DNA from: Rhyacophila brunnea | Taxonomy: Eukaryota > Arthropoda > Insecta > Trichoptera > Rhyacophilidae | Direction of reading: 5' to 3' | DNA length: 64,000 nt | Assembly: GCA_022495005.1 (NCBI GenBank) | Contig: JAGYXB010001572.1 | Span: 62,001-126,000, forward strand | Notes under the pieces: generated by a model | Databases searched by the model: none | What the model saw: the letters and a program-made list of their open reading frames with translations, nothing else | Told to the model about the DNA's origin: nothing | Made by a program: the position numbers and the translations under genes | Shown: positions 11,562 through 24,866 of the stretch, piece by piece | How positions within the stretch are numbered: the first letter of the stretch is position 1 | How the letters are laid out: the number at the start of each line of letters is the position of its first letter

Positions 11562-12340
11562 AGGGTGGAGGTAGGCTGTGGAGATCCGATATAAATAGTT
11601 CACAGTAAACTTTGTCAGTCATACTTCTTGGTTTTCATTGAATTAAGAATACAAAATGCAGATGATATTGGTTAGTTGTTAAAATTCAATCAAGCCTTTC
11701 TAAAGTAAACCATAATCGATATTTCTTCTTTTTCTTTCGACCATGTCCGATCCTAATAGGATCATTTGGGCCTCCACAGAGTGGAGGTTTGTATTAACAG
11801 ATTTTTGTTTTTACGAGAAATGGATGTCAGCCACTTGCTCAACCTATTAGGTCCATACACACAAATTGAAAAACAATATGTGTACTTGCCAGACCCAGGA
11901 TTCGAACCTGGGACCCACGACGCTATATGCCGACGCTTAATCCGCGCGGCCATCGTGGGAGTTTAATAGATATTAGATAAGAATATTCTTCTATCCATAA
12001 ATTCAATAAAATATTCAATGGTAAAATATTTTTTATCTTTAATGGTTTGGTGTAGGCAGGGTTTAATCGTATTTTAAAAACCATTGCAATTTTTCTTAGT
12101 TCAATGAAAACTTTTAATAACTGACAAAGTGTGCATTATTTCTGTCTGATATCCACAACCTACCTCGTAACTATTATAGTTTGGTCTAGGCAGGGTTTAG
12201 TTAAATTTAAAAAAAACTAAGCAATAACATCGGTAATTTGTATTAATTATAGTTCAATGAAAACAAATAAGTGTGACTGACAAAGTTTAGTGTGGACTAC
12301 TTATATCAAATCTCCACAGCCTACCTCCACCCTTCGCCAC
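11562..12340. mobile_element. hAT MITE, CAGTGGCG family, containing a SINE
   Basis: Left end (gaagggtggaggtaggctgt) lacks the CAGTGGC tip; right end is ctacctccacccttcgccac. A tRNA-derived SINE lies at 11739-11962. The internal ttaggcagggttta motif occurs several times. Confidence 0.8.
11739..11962 (-). mobile_element. tRNA-derived SINE (CCTGGGTTCGAA family), minus orientation
   Basis: Read on the minus strand it starts cccacgatggccgcgcgga (A-box-like), has the B box ggttcgaatcc, then tggcaagtacacatattg and a body ending ctccactctgtggagg. Probable TSD taat(c/a)gatatt lies on both sides. Related copies are at 22535, 25955, 27303, 27567, 30482 and 31450. Confidence 0.85.
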
Positions 12341-12897
12341 TAATTTTATAAACTATATCGGACGTATCAATTAGATATATTTTGAAATACTATAGACTTT
12401 ACTTTAAAGGTAACTTAACATTGTCTACGTGTTGCCAGAATTGGATGTAAACTATGTATTCGCTCAACCCACATTTGCACAAATGCTACCGCTATGTATA
12501 GGTTAAAGTGACATATTATCATGTCACCTCAATTATTCATCCCCTCGTAAACTGTTCCACGATCTACAAAGTGTATGTATGTTCTGAGACATGTGGTGTA
12601 TAAAATTTAAAAGTGTTTAATTCCTTATAAAAGTTTTTTGATTGTATAGAACTAATATTAATTTATTATACTGTTTATAATGTATCGATTTTCGTAATTT
12701 TAAATAGTTGGTGTATATTTAAGTTAAAATAAGTGTTAGATGTTGCAAGTATGAAAGCAAAAAGGGGGAATATTACGGATCTGAGGATTAAAAGAATCCA
12801 AGTGCGTAGGTACCTAAACAAGTTGATTAAATTAAATAGGCTGTTACAAATTCAATATATTGTGTGTATATTACATGAAAATAACACTTTTAAATAA

Positions 12898-13388
12898 TTG
12901 AGGCGTCTAATTGCAAAAAGCGACAAGTCCACAATTCGATATTTGCGGGAAACAACGTTTTTATGTTTCAAGCTTCAATTATTTGTTTTAACGTGAGATT
13001 ATTTTTTCCGTTGTATTCTATGTCGAAAGTAGAACCTAATGGCAATTTGTTTCACCCGATAAAGTCTTAAATGTAATAAATATAGGCAAAATAAAATTGG
13101 ACGCAGCTCTGCTTGTACCTCACTTTTTAATTTATTCCGCATAAGGCACATATTTCCGTGGCACTGTCATGAGTTTACCAGATGCTATAGCATAGGAGGA
13201 CAACACGGACTTTTAGCGCTTTCTGTAATAAATCGAGTCTTAAAATATTTTTTTCGTGGGGTTTTGTCGCGTTTTGGAATTTATAGATCAATACGTATTG
13301 TGTAAAATTATACAAAGAATACGTGCGTATTTTTTTCTAGATTTTAACCAAATGTGGACTTATCGCTTTTTTGAATTAGACGCCTCAA
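12898..13388. mobile_element. MITE, TTGAGGCGTCTAATT ends
   Basis: About 35-bp inverted ends: ttgaggcgtctaattgcaaa at left, and the complement of ttgaattagacgcctcaa at right. Both continue into an agcgayaagtccaca block. About 491 bp, no transposase. The target duplication is obscured by the adjoining element at 13389. Confidence 0.8.
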
Positions 13389-14050
13389 TTCCCCTAAACG
13401 GGGAAGGCTTGGCATAATATACATAGATACTGCTATTAATATAGTGCCCAGTAATTTAAAATTTAAATATAACCAATAGTTAACCGTTGTTTAATATTCT
13501 CATTAAAATGTCGATATTTCCAACCGTTGATGAAATATGAATAAAAATCTTCCATTTTCCAAGATGGCGGCCGTAGCTCAGTACAGTCATACAGACTTAT
13601 CTGAAGAACGATCAAAAATGGAAGTACGAACTAGAGTTGCTACTTCATAACTTTGCACTCCGGCTCTAGGATGAAAATGATGTAATATATTCCAAAAATA
13701 TATTTTTTACATATACATAATATTATCAATTTATTTTCTTATTACTACATATATTAATACAAGTGAATAATATAATTTTGATGTAATTGTATGCAAGGCA
13801 ATCAGGTAAAGAGGAGTGTCACTGTAGTAACAAAGTGTAAAGTTATAAAACGTGTGCTCTACTATATGGACGCCATATTGAAAACGTCATTCGAATGTCA
13901 GATTCTGTCCAGTTGCGAGTCTTGATTGGTTAGTTTTCGACCGTGGCTCCCCCATCAATTCTTCAGATAAGTTTGTAGGACTGTATGTGCGAGTGTTGAT
14001 TTTTTGTATGTTATTACTGGGCACTATGCAAAGCCTCCCTTTAGGGGAAA
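13389..14050. mobile_element. MITE, TTCCCCTAAAxGGG ends
   Basis: Inverted ends: ttcccctaaacggggaaggc at left and gcctccctttaggggaaa at right. A tagtgcccagtaat block lies just inside the left end and its complement just inside the right. It starts exactly where the previous MITE ends, and the 38-bp minisatellite begins at its other end. Confidence 0.8.
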
Positions 14051-14052
14051 TA

Positions 14053-14546
14053 TTTATTGATGAAGCCCTTACATAACTCAGTTACATAATATTATTGATG
14101 AAGCCCTTACATAACTCAGTTACATAATATTATTGATGAAGCCCTTACATAACTCAGTTACATAATATTATTGATGAAGCCCTTACATAACTCAGTTACA
14201 TAATATTATTGATGAAGCCCTTACATAACTCAGTTACATAATATTATTGATGAAGCCCTTACATAACTCAGTTACATAATATTATTGATGAAGCCCTTAC
14301 ATAACTCAGTTACATAATATTATTGATGAAGCCCTTACATAACTCAGTTACATAATATTATTGATGAAGCCCTTACATAACTCAGTTACATAATATTATT
14401 GATGAAGCCCTTACATAACTCAGTTACATAATATTATTGATGAAGCCCTTACATAACTCAGTTACATAATATTATTGATGAAGCCCTTACATAACTCAGT
14501 TACATAATATTATTGATGAAGCCCTTACATAACTCAGTTACATAAT
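14053..14546 (+). repeat. minisatellite, 13 units of 38 bp, essentially perfect
   Basis: 494 bp = 13 x 38 bp. The unit is attattgatgaagcccttac followed by ataactcagttacataat. Apart from one mismatch at the first base or so of unit 1, all copies appear identical, so the array is recent or recently homogenised. There are no spacers, so it is not a CRISPR array. Confidence 0.95.
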
Positions 14547-14842
14547 ATTATTCCGAGTAAAATGCTTCAAACCAGTCACGTGTTAGAATAATCCTTGTTA
14601 GCGAAAAAATGGTCATGTGAAAAATGCTTTTAACTCTTTTTTAACATTTGCATACTTTTAATCCTCAACCCTTTTGTATTAATGATTTTGAGAATATACT
14701 TATAATAAATTAATTCTCAAATCCAAGCAGTGAATAAAGGATGTATTAATTATTAATAATTGTTGACTGGTAAGTAAGAGTATAGGGTATTCTATGATTA
14801 TTTCTTTATAATATGTTGAGTTTTTTTTTAAATTCAATAGGT

Positions 14843-15300
14843 TCATTCACCGCCATCTTTAGATGAATAAAGCCTGAGCATATTTTTTTGCACAAGCAAC
14901 GAGTGGTCCACTTTTCAGCTGTAAAATCAGATCCCAGATTGCTTGACATATCGATTCGCCCTTTCTAGTTTCAAATTGAATTATAAAAAATTCTCAAATC
15001 AAATATATTAACTATCAGTGTTATTAATAAATAACCGGTGGTAATATCGATTTCCAAAAAAATATTAGCATTGATCTATGCATTACATTTGTAGAAGGTG
15101 TGTTAATGCTAGTGTATTATTCATCATGTAACTTATCTATTCAAATCAAACCAACACGACAGACGCGTCAGTATGAGCACTATATAGAACAATGACAGTT
15201 CATACATATACAACAACGGGAAGGGCGGGATAAGTAGGACCAGTCGTTTTGAATGTATCGGCTTTCTACTTGAGTCGGCAATGGTTCATTCGAATCCACT
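14843..15300. repeat. unclassified dispersed repeat (ACGCGTCAGTATGAGCAC family), copy 1
   Basis: Left block ccgccatctttagatgaata...acgagtggtccact and right block gacagacgcgtcagtatgag...ctacttgagtcggcaatgg recur at 17288-17635. The right block also recurs at 34563-34770. No clear termini. Confidence 0.65.
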
Positions 15301-15899
15301 CGTGATAGTAAAGCTAAAGCAAAAAAAATTGTCTCTAACTTTAGTGAAAGTATTTATGTATTATATTTTCATATATGTGTGCACTGTATATAATTATTAA
15401 TTGTATTATTTTCTTTGCTGTTTTTTTTTATTATTTAGACGTGTTGTGTGAATTCGTTTGTTGTTCTATCTATAACCTTAGTACATACTTTTAATAAAAT
15501 ATAATAATTTAAAAACAACAAAAAACAAAAGAAAAATCTGAATAACTCTGAAAATGCGTACAATATTATATTTTATTGAATTATCTTTAATGCAGATATA
15601 TATTGAAGTAATATATAAATTCGCATATAATATTGTCTAAAAATTAGTCTTCTTTTGGGTCACCTGACAAAGTGTTGATTTCAGACGTATCTCCATTTTT
15701 CTATCGCACACACTAGGTATTATGAAAAGCAGTCATGGAACTACATGGTACAAGAGCCCGTAGTGCGATGGGAGGCATGACCATGGGGGCCTATTTTGAA
15801 ATGAAAATAATATAATTATATTTATTCACAAATGGTATGTTTTAAAATAAATTTTAATTCTAGGTACATTAACCGATCATAAATTCATCCTAGAAATGT

Positions 15900-16215
15900 A
15901 CCGTGTCCGGAAACTCTTACGTATGCAGTTCGCCGTATCACACTTCACCTTGAGATGTTTATCGGAAATATATGGCCGTATATTAAAGGCCGTCCAACTT
16001 CTTTGGGTCGTATAGTACCTACTGTTTGTTGGGTTAGGTTAGGTTTTCATTCTTGAATTTTGCTAAAATCAACCATGATAATTGAATTAATGTTCATATT
16101 GAATCTAATAAATTTGGAGACCGTATAGTATTAAGGGCATCTCTATCCGATAAGAAAGCTCATGGCGAACTGTGCCACGGTGAAATGTTTTACGTACAAT
16201 ATAGATACATGTAAC
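15900..16215. repeat. dispersed repeat, second copy of the 8036-8470 family
   Basis: Same order of blocks as 8036-8470: gtgtccggaaac, tatggccgtatattaaagg, ttgggtcgtatagtac, gggttaggttaggttttcat and cacggtgaaatgttttacgt. It is shorter than the first copy because of internal deletions. Confidence 0.7.
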
Positions 16216-17284
16216 CGAAATGTACACATAGACTGCGATTTTTGGTTGCGATTTTAGTCGTCGTAATGGGCGACAGGCCTTATGAAGTATTTTTTTCTAT
16301 CTAGATCTTTCACTTTTAATAATAATTGTTATCTAGCTTGCTATACTCGCATTTGGCGTATCACATTAAAGCTAACATATTTGACAACGCTGGCTGTCAT
16401 TTAGTTTATTTATTATCATATCCGGCATATTTTTGTAAATGACAGTTGAAAACACCGGTGTGGTCATGTATGACAACTATGTTTTGTTTTGTTCTGCTAG
16501 ATGTATGTCGTTTTTAATGATATTAATTCGAAATCATGGCTTTATTTGGGATACCCATGCCACATCACATTCCGAATATGTATGACATTGCCTATTATTC
16601 GCCCTATTGTCATTGCATTATCTATTATGTCACAAATCCGCGACATTTCCCGCGTATTATCTGCAGCGGCGTAATACTGTACTGCAAGCCATTATGCCGC
16701 GAATTATAATTGCAACATCCTGGTATCATTACCGTTTTGTCGGATCTATGTATTATTTTATTATTGTCTATGAAAAGTTTCCCGCTCATTATTATGTACG
16801 ACTCCGTTACATAACCTCAAAATTAAACGTCAAAATTCGGCGCTGCGAAGTCGCCTATTGTGAGTGAAAATAAATTGATGATGGGCTGGTATTGTCAATT
16901 TTATTTTCGTATGCCGAAAATATCTCATTTCATAATAATTACATGTCATGCCTAACAACGGATAGGTTTATCCATCATGTGGTGTAGAATTTGTTTGTTT
17001 TTTATAGAGAATATTTTTAGAAGAATTCACGATTAAATAATGACTTGAAATAATCATTGTATATGAATCACAATATCGGACAACTAATCAATTGACAATG
17101 CTAGATCTACTCTCTTGAGAGAGATTGATTCCATGTGATTTTACTCTACTCGCCAAATTCAACTGAATATGCTGTTATATACCTAAATGACAAATCCGGA
17201 CAGCTTTATTTACAAACAGCGTCAACTCCATTTCAACCAATCACGTCTTCGCAAAGGCAGACATCTTGCTGGGATTTCGTTCGT

Positions 17285-17635
17285 TAGATGAACCACCGCC
17301 ATCTTTAGATTAATAAAGCCTGAGCATAACTTTTTGCACAAGCAACGAGTGGTCCACTGCCATACTATTTATTGATAAAAAAAACTTGCAAGCAGAGTTT
17401 GGTATTCTATAATGACTGTAGAATATAAACCTCCAATTATGAATAACACAGAACCACTAAATTAATCTGAAACTAAGAATACTCTGACAAGTGAACACAA
17501 CAGACGCGTCGGTTTGAGCACTCTATAGACAATGACAGGTCATCCATAGAGAACGGGAGGGGCGGAAAGGTAGGACCAGTCGTGAAATGTATCGGCTTTC
17601 CTCTTCAGTCGGCAATGGATGAACGCATCGCAGTG
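17285..17635. repeat. unclassified dispersed repeat, copy 2 of the 14843 family
   Basis: Same two blocks as at 14843-15300 (ccgccatctttagattaata and acagacgcgtcggtttgagc), with a shorter middle. Confidence 0.65.
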
Positions 17636-18567
17636 CATGTGTAGCCTGCGCATTGCCTGCCTCGAACCGCTTTCAATATTACCGTTTTTCATGAAGAAAG
17701 TGCTAGCGCACGTAGTTCCATCACAGATGGACTTCTTTTCAACATTACGTCAGTATTGATTCCGCAAAAATACTATATTTCTTACATCCTTGTCTTAAAA
17801 TCATCATTATAAAAATATGACAACACTGCTTCCTGTGAAAAATTGAAAACTATTTGACGTACAAGTGTAGACAGTTGACGTGGTGCGTAACACGCTTTCC
17901 ACATAAAGCACGCGCAAAATTATTCGGTGTTAAAACCAGAATTAAAAAGTTGAATTGAAGTGGAAGATGAAATGTACACATAGCTATAATAGGTACATTA
18001 TGAAGGTGTCAACGTATTTATTAAGTTGATAGTAAACACACTTTTTAGGAAAGAGGAATGAACACATAATATTGATTTTTCTCACTGTGTTAAAAAGTGG
18101 ATTTGACCAAATTCGTAAACTGCATCCTGAAAATGTACATCTTGACTGTTGCGTTTTTCCTCGAAGCCATCGCTTCACCGGAATATTACAAAATCTCCCA
18201 ACAGATATGTTATTTTCAAATTCACAACAAAAAGCACAAATGCGACCAAATTACCTGATTGAAATAGGGCCTCCGCGTCCCTTAAACCGCAACTGTTTCT
18301 TGGTTCCTCTGACTGTATTTTGTGAATAGGTACTAGGTACTTAATGATTCATAAATTAATGGTTTATAATATGTATTATTTTTAACCCTTAATCAAATCA
18401 ATTTGCTGTTTTTTATCGGGCAATGGTTAAAGTATTTATTCCCCACAACCAGGCTGCTATAGAAAAATCGTTCCCACATAATTTTTCTTTAGTTTTTTAT
18501 ACGTATTGAAAAGTACATACCTATATTTCATTGAAATAAATTATAATTATTTCTGTAGCCTGTTTAA

Positions 18568-18925
18568 GGGCCCACATGCTCAGCGTAGGTCAAAATGGAG
18601 CTTTTATGGTATTTTCAGAGCATAACCCTGGTTGTAGATAATCCATTTATATAATTTTGAAGCCTTATTATCCTTTATATTTATTTTAAACATTTGATGA
18701 CTGATAATTATTGATTTTAATGACTGATAAATATGACTATATTCTAAAATATTATAGCGAGAGGTTTAAAAGAATTCTTACTATTTTATGTAATAAAAAT
18801 ACTTTATGCAGTCATCAAATGTTTAGTATAATAAGGCTTCAAAATTATATAAATAGATTATCTACAATGTTTAAGGAATGTCCAGGGTTATGACCCATTT
18901 TGACCTACGCTGAGCATGTGGGCCG
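18568..18925. mobile_element. TTAA-flanked palindromic MITE (piggyBac-like target site)
   Basis: Inverted ends GGGCCCACATGCTCAGCGTA.../...TACGCTGAGCATGTGGGCCG, flanked by TTAA on both sides (18564-18567, 18926-18929). Nearly the whole element folds back on itself. Larger relatives are at 22966, 29509 and 33800. Confidence 0.85.
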
Positions 18926-19424
18926 TTAAGGGGATGTTTTTTTCAATATATGAATTGATAAACATCACTCGCTATCATCAAATATCAAAACATTAGTCCT
19001 CGATATTGTTTTTTTTTTTTTTATACAATTTTAATATTAAACAAACCGGTCATATTGTACGACCTTACATTCCATATTTAAAAAATAAGCGCTTTACAAG
19101 CTCATTAAAATAATAGAGGTTTACAATAAATGGCTATCGCCATACCATTATTTCGCGTTACAGATATTAAATGTTAAAAATAAATCCAAATTAACTTTTA
19201 TCACTGCGATTACAGAACACCTTGTGCGCGGCTAGTGGTAATATAATAATAATAATTTAATATATCTAATAGCATAGGTACCCGCGAGTTAAACGTTTAT
19301 AAAAAAAAAACAAAAATAATAATTATAATATTTATAATACACACTGACAGTTAATCAATATATTATAAAATGTATAAAACCAGCTGTTGGCCTCATCGGG
19401 CCGTCCGACCTAGTCGCCATAATG

Positions 19425-19955
19425 CAGTGGCGAGGGGTGGAGGGAGGCTGTTAAGATCCCCCATAAATCGTGTACACTAAACTTTGTCAGTCGTGCGTAT
19501 TTGTTATCATTGAATTTACGGAAGGTTTTGGTTAGTTTTTGAAATTCAATGAAACCCTGCGACAACCAAGCCATAATTGATAATAGTCAGAAAATACTAG
19601 TCTATCTTAAAAATATCTAAAAATATGCAATTAAAACATACATAACTTTTAATATTTTATAGATATAATATTATTTTGTATCTATTTATGTTGGTTTAGG
19701 GCGTTTAGGCAGGGCTTAATGAATTATGAAGACATGAAAGTATGAATGAAAAAATATGCACAATTTTGTCGTATCGCCCAAAATATATCAAAGCTATTAT
19801 GGTTTGGTTTAGGCAGGGTTTAATTGATTTTTAAAAACTAACCAATACCATCTGTGAATAATTGTAGCTTAGTTCAATAAAAATTAATACGTATGACCAA
19901 CAATGTGCACTATTTATGGCGGAACTTAACAGCCTACCTCCACCATTCGCTACTG
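19425..19955. mobile_element. hAT MITE, CAGTGGCG family
   Basis: CAGTGGCGAGGGGTGGAGGG at left and cctccaccattcgctactg at right. Flanking 8-mers ccataatg/ccataaag agree at 7 of 8 positions. Confidence 0.85.
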
Positions 19956-20018
19956 CCATAAAGCCCAATTTTGTTGCATTTATGAAATTTGTCATACTGT
20001 CAACGTAATTAGCTTTTG

Positions 20019-20255
20019 TTTATTACTACAATTATTAATATTGCCTCTACGTGCTCATCTCTCCCACGGGTAGGTACTCTTACTATTAACTTAAGGTCGT
20101 TTAATTCAGTCAAAGCACATTTGAGTGCATGGCGGCCTCGGTCTTGGGTAACTGCTCCTCAGACATTTCCAGTCATTAAAAAATATGCTTCACATCAATC
20201 GTAGGTTCCCGTGATACACCCGATTAAGACCGGGTGTGGTTTGGTGGGGCCATTA
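20019..20255. repeat. unclassified dispersed repeat, paired with 28470-28610
   Basis: Blocks cttgggtaactgctcct, atgcttcacatcaa and attaagaccgg recur in the same order at 28470-28610. Neither copy has recognisable termini or coding potential. Confidence 0.5.
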
Positions 20256-20750
20256 ACATCAATGTATTATAAAATATTGGAGTGGGTGTAGCTTCAAACG
20301 TGGTTCGAGACCAAAAATATTTAAAGAGTACTCAGCTCCTTTAATCAGGGCTTTCTGCGCGTTATCTTCGGAGTTTCGGACCCATCATAGTGGATATGGA
20401 GCAATGCTTTATATAGCTGAGACAAAAGCATACGATGCGTGAGTCGCAAACCAAAAACCAAAGACGCTGATGCTCAAGAAGCAGGAAGGTAAACGAAGGC
20501 CTGGTTGAAATCCTACCAGGTGTGGGATAGTTTCGAATTTCAAAATTAGAGGGAAGCTGCTTTAAACTGAATAAACTTTGGTGTACGCAGATGTTGGAGA
20601 AATATGGACAATGTATGTTTCAATCTCAGATAAATTTCATAATTAATGGAAAATACGATATATTTCATAATATAATTTATTTAAAGTGCGTCAAAAACAA
20701 TTATAGGTACGAAACAAATAGATTAACAATAAACACTTGATGACAGTGAG

Positions 20751-21534
20751 CATGGCCCCCACACCCTGAAGCGGGCCCCAGGCTAGGGCATTTGGTAGGC
20801 CCCCTACCTATCACTAAGATTAAAGGCAGTATGGTGCTCTACAGTAACTTTTTCCGAATGGTGTTCGAGGCAAAATTAAGAATTTAGGATATGTTTAGTA
20901 TATTTTCATACATCCACTTGAATTATTGAATTGTCGAGTATCGACACATCAAAAATTGCATCGCATAACTACATGTTTTAAAACCATAATCAACATTAAG
21001 GTGACGCATCAGTGAAACGCCAAATAATTTTCTACTGTACGCGCGACGAAATTTTGTACTCGCTTCGCATTCATTGAGAGAACGTCGAGTCAGACATACG
21101 TCACTTTGCTGCGTGATGGCGACGGGCCAATTAATTCTAAAATCGTGTAAAGATGACTAAAAACGTTACCCATTTACTTTAAAAAGAAAACATGTCAATG
21201 AATATATTATTATTGTTACTAATAGACTAATAAACAGAACATAAAATGGACGTATGTTGGATTTATATGAGAAATAATATTTCGTTTGACAGGCGTCTTT
21301 TGCACCCGCGACCCGCAATCGGCACATCGCCTAGCAACGATCTTTTTAGACCGTGCCTCAACTAATGCATGGCCTTAACCTTTGAAGTAAATTAGTGACG
21401 CAGGCGACTTTTTTACTATTCGGGTCAATTTGTGATGTGTGTTTATCTCACTTATCTGGTTATCTGGTTGACCCACCACGCCGGGCCCCCAGGCTAGAGC
21501 CCTGTCAGCCCCCGCCCTCCTTGTGGGAGCCATG
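20751..21534. mobile_element. CATGGCCCC-family element (8-bp TSD)
   Basis: Ends CATGGCCCCCAC.../...TGTGGGAGCCATG, flanked by acagtgag/acagtgat (7 of 8 match). Subterminal blocks (ctacctatcactaagat; gtttatctcacttatctggt) match the other family members at 36052, 39601 and 48403. No transposase seen. Confidence 0.85.
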
Positions 21535-22534
21535 ACAGTGATCAATGCATTATAATAATACTGCAGTATAGTCATGTAGGTATGACTCGGAAACTGGAGC
21601 ATTTTTGAAAACACAAAGGGAGTAAATTGGGAAAATTTAAACGTATATAATAATATAAGATATACCTACAGATTTTTTTTCGTTTTTTTTTATTTATCAT
21701 AATGGCATCATTCCAGTCCTGCTGTGTCCGCAGTTTCGTAATAAAATTTTATATGGAAGTATTCGCTACGCACAGTATAAAATTAAAGTTATATTGTGAT
21801 TTATTTTATTAATTTATATTAATCGTGGGCCGCGAACCGCCGTTTGGCGACGCTTGGCGCAATACGCGCGTCTGCCAGGGACGTCTGACACAAGTACATC
21901 ACTTTTGACACACATGTTGCGCGTTGTCAGCCCTGCTCAACCTTTTATTATTAATACAAGTTAATAACGTGAGTTATTATTTTGAATTATTTTTTTACTT
22001 TTTAAATTTGTTGTTTCAGCATGCCTATTAACTAGTAGACGACAGAGAGCTTACAGTTGTGATTTCATTTCAATCGGAGTAAAGTTGTGAATGATAACGA
22101 ACTCTTATACGGTTAAGATCTCACCGGATTTTTACGAGGAATGTGGTTAAACTTTCCATTAGCCCATCTGCGATTTGTGAGGCAACTGTTGGTATTTTTT
22201 CGAGCCTTGCTTTTTTCAAAATCGCTCCGAATTTTTAAATTAAAAATCAAGCCTACTTTTTAGGTCAAGTGCCTTGGTAGTTGGGAAATTAATGAATAAG
22301 GCACTTAATATAAAAAGAATGACATCCTTATTCATTAATATAATAATAATATGTGCGTTTTCTTAAGGTTATACTCGTACAAAATTTTAAATACCTAAAC
22401 GTATTTTATCATTATTTTTGAACTGTAATACATATTCATTGGAATGCTTTCTTTTTCGAGTGCAAGCAAAGAGATTTTATGTCAAGCCCTTTTTATTGTA
22501 CTTACTTTAATATTTAATATACAAACGGGAAATG

Positions 22535-22725
22535 CCTATAACGTTGTGGGTCCCAGGTTCAAATCCTGGGTCTGACAAGTACACATATTGTTTTTCAATT
22601 TGTGTATGAGTCAGGGTATGCTGTGGCTGACATCCATTTCTTGTAAAAACAAAATCTGTTAATACAAACTTCCACTCTGTGGAGGCCCATATGATATTAT
22701 TAGGATTAGACGTGGTGGAAAGAAT
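22535..22725 (+). mobile_element. tRNA-derived SINE (CCTGGGTTCGAA family)
   Basis: Plus-strand copy: gggtcccaggttcaaatcct (B box), ctgacaagtacacatattg, then the body ending ttccactctgtggaggccc. Confidence 0.8.
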
Positions 22726-22965
22726 GAAAACGGAAATTTTTTTAAAAATTAGTTTTTGGTATTGCGATGGCTTCAAAGCTCAATTCGATTTAAATTTAAA
22801 AAAAAGTTATATTCACACATTTTTATTTTCTAAAAAAAGCACCTTCGAAAGAACTAGGCAATCTTCAGTTTAATGATAAAAATAACTATAAAATACCATG
22901 AATATTGAAAAAATCTTATTCTATCGAAATAGAGCCTTTGATGCAACACTGGCCCACCGATTAAC

Positions 22966-23685
22966 GGCGGACGTGCTCAGCGTGGGTCAAAATGGAGCTT
23001 TTTTCTATTTTCAAAGCATGATCCTGGACATACCTTAAAAGTTGTAGATAATCTATTTATATAATTTTGAAGCTTTATTATCCTTTATATTTATTTTAAA
23101 CATTTGATGACTGCATAAAGTATTTTTATTACATAAAATGGTATTCTTTTATACCTCTCGCTCTAATGTTTTAGAATATAGTCATATTTCAGTACATGAA
23201 TGTGCAGTGGTGTTAAGATTTTTTACATTTATTAATTTTTAACGCATTTATAAAACTATCAGCATAATTTATATCGACATTATTATAGTGAAATATTTAC
23301 GATAAAAAATTATATTGATAATCTCTGTGATCCCAAATTTGACAAGAATTAGGCATTTTATTATTCAAAAAATGAGCAAGATTAACACATTTGAAGATAA
23401 TTCTAAAGATATTAATTATAAGCTATGTCTTTGACCATTCAAGCGTGATAAACATCCTACGAATAATGATTGCTTTATAATAATTATTGACCTAAGAATA
23501 AGGTAGTGTTTTTTTTAAATACGCCATTTCTTTTGGCATTCTCCAGTGGTTAAGCTACAACATACGGCCGTAGCCATAAATTGACAAACTATAATTGAAA
23601 TAGGGAGTAAAATGATATTAACGCGCATGTTTGAACATGTACCGTTTAAAAAAAATCGGTTAGGTACTATTGAAAATGAAAATGC
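22966..23685. mobile_element. TTAA-type element relative (one end recognisable)
   Basis: Starts cggcggacgtgctcagcgtg after ttaa, followed by the aatggagcttttttctattt block shared with 18568, 29509 and 33800. It ends around the tgtaccgtttaaaaaaaatc block. The far TIR is lost. Confidence 0.65.
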
Positions 23686-24754
23686 CCCCCTGAGGCGGAC
23701 GAAACCGGTCCTAATTTATTGATTAAAAGTGGACTAAGTACTGCAAAAAAAATGCGTTTTATTAAATTAAAACAACGATACAATGCAGTTCCACCATGAA
23801 TTGACAGTTAACAAAATAAAATAAATTAGTATTAAATTTTGCATATAGGTTTTCCTAACAATCTATTTGAAAAACCTTACGTCCGCCCGTAAGTCGAAAG
23901 TTGACCACCGCATATACCGGTGCGCGTACATCATCATAACGTATATATACGTAATCAAAACCACTTTTGGCTACCGTTGTAGCATGGGTTTTATTTTTAA
24001 AATTGTCTTTTCATTTTCAGTACGTTGCCGACGGCTAACCTGTGCAGGCCGTCCATCGTGATATATCTCGCACAAAATACGCTATAACATCGTGTAGCAT
24101 ATGTATGTGTGTAATAATTAGTGCTATCCGCGTGGTATAGAATAATTGTGTTTACCATATTGTGATACTTAATAATAAAAGTAGTGATGCCGGTCTATTG
24201 TGTTCGATAGATAGATTATTATATTTAATTTTATTATAGGTAAATTGTATAGAAATGGCAGGTAATCATAGGCAATATTGTTTACCTGTGATTCGGAAGG
24301 ACAGTCTATTTAAAAATAAACGTTGTAATGTTACCGTAGTCGATTGATGTATATTGTACAGTAAATATTTCGTAAGATTGGGACCAGTTTCGTTCAGCAA
24401 AACGGTATTTTTGTTATCGACTGTTTCGATCGGAAAAGTGTCAATTTTGTCAAAAAAAAAATCGGTGTGTGTACTTATGCACGCGCGTTAGAAGTTATGC
24501 TTCTTTGGCGTAACAAAACAAAAACAAAACTTGTGATAAACTAGATTCTTCGACTAGCCCTTAATTGTCTTGTTAAATTACACACGTGAGAAAACGGGCC
24601 GCTTATTGAAGCGCCGTTGGTTTATTTCTATACACTTATATTACTAAATTTTACAATGGTTTCTCGTTGTTTTTATTAATGTTATGTAAGTACCAAATGT
24701 CACTCTGACGTTTAATAGTTTGTTTACGTAAGGAATTTGCAAATTGCAGACAAT

Positions 24755-24866
24755 AATAAATTCGCTGCCTAGGCAACGAAACAATTCTAAACCATAATAT
24801 TATACTGTATAATAAATTAGCTGCCTAGGCAACGGAACAATTCTAAACTATAATATTATACTGTAT
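24755..24866. repeat. 56-bp tandem duplication with X-box-like GCTGCCTAGGCAACG
   Basis: Units start at 24755 and 24811 and differ at few positions. Each contains gctgcctaggcaacg, an imperfect palindrome matching the RFX X-box shape (RYYNYY-N1-3-RRNRAC). Confidence 0.7.

Noticed and set aside
11880..11962. tRNA gene (also near 22540, 27475, 27705, 30655)
   Set aside because: A-box and B-box heads are present, but each is joined to the same non-tRNA body and several lack proper acceptor pairing, so they are SINE heads.
14053..14546. CRISPR array
   Set aside because: The repeats are directly contiguous with no spacers, in a eukaryotic intron.
24000..24062. Possible exon after ttcattttcag
   Set aside because: A fair acceptor is present, but no donor of suitable strength, no continuing frame and no family match.
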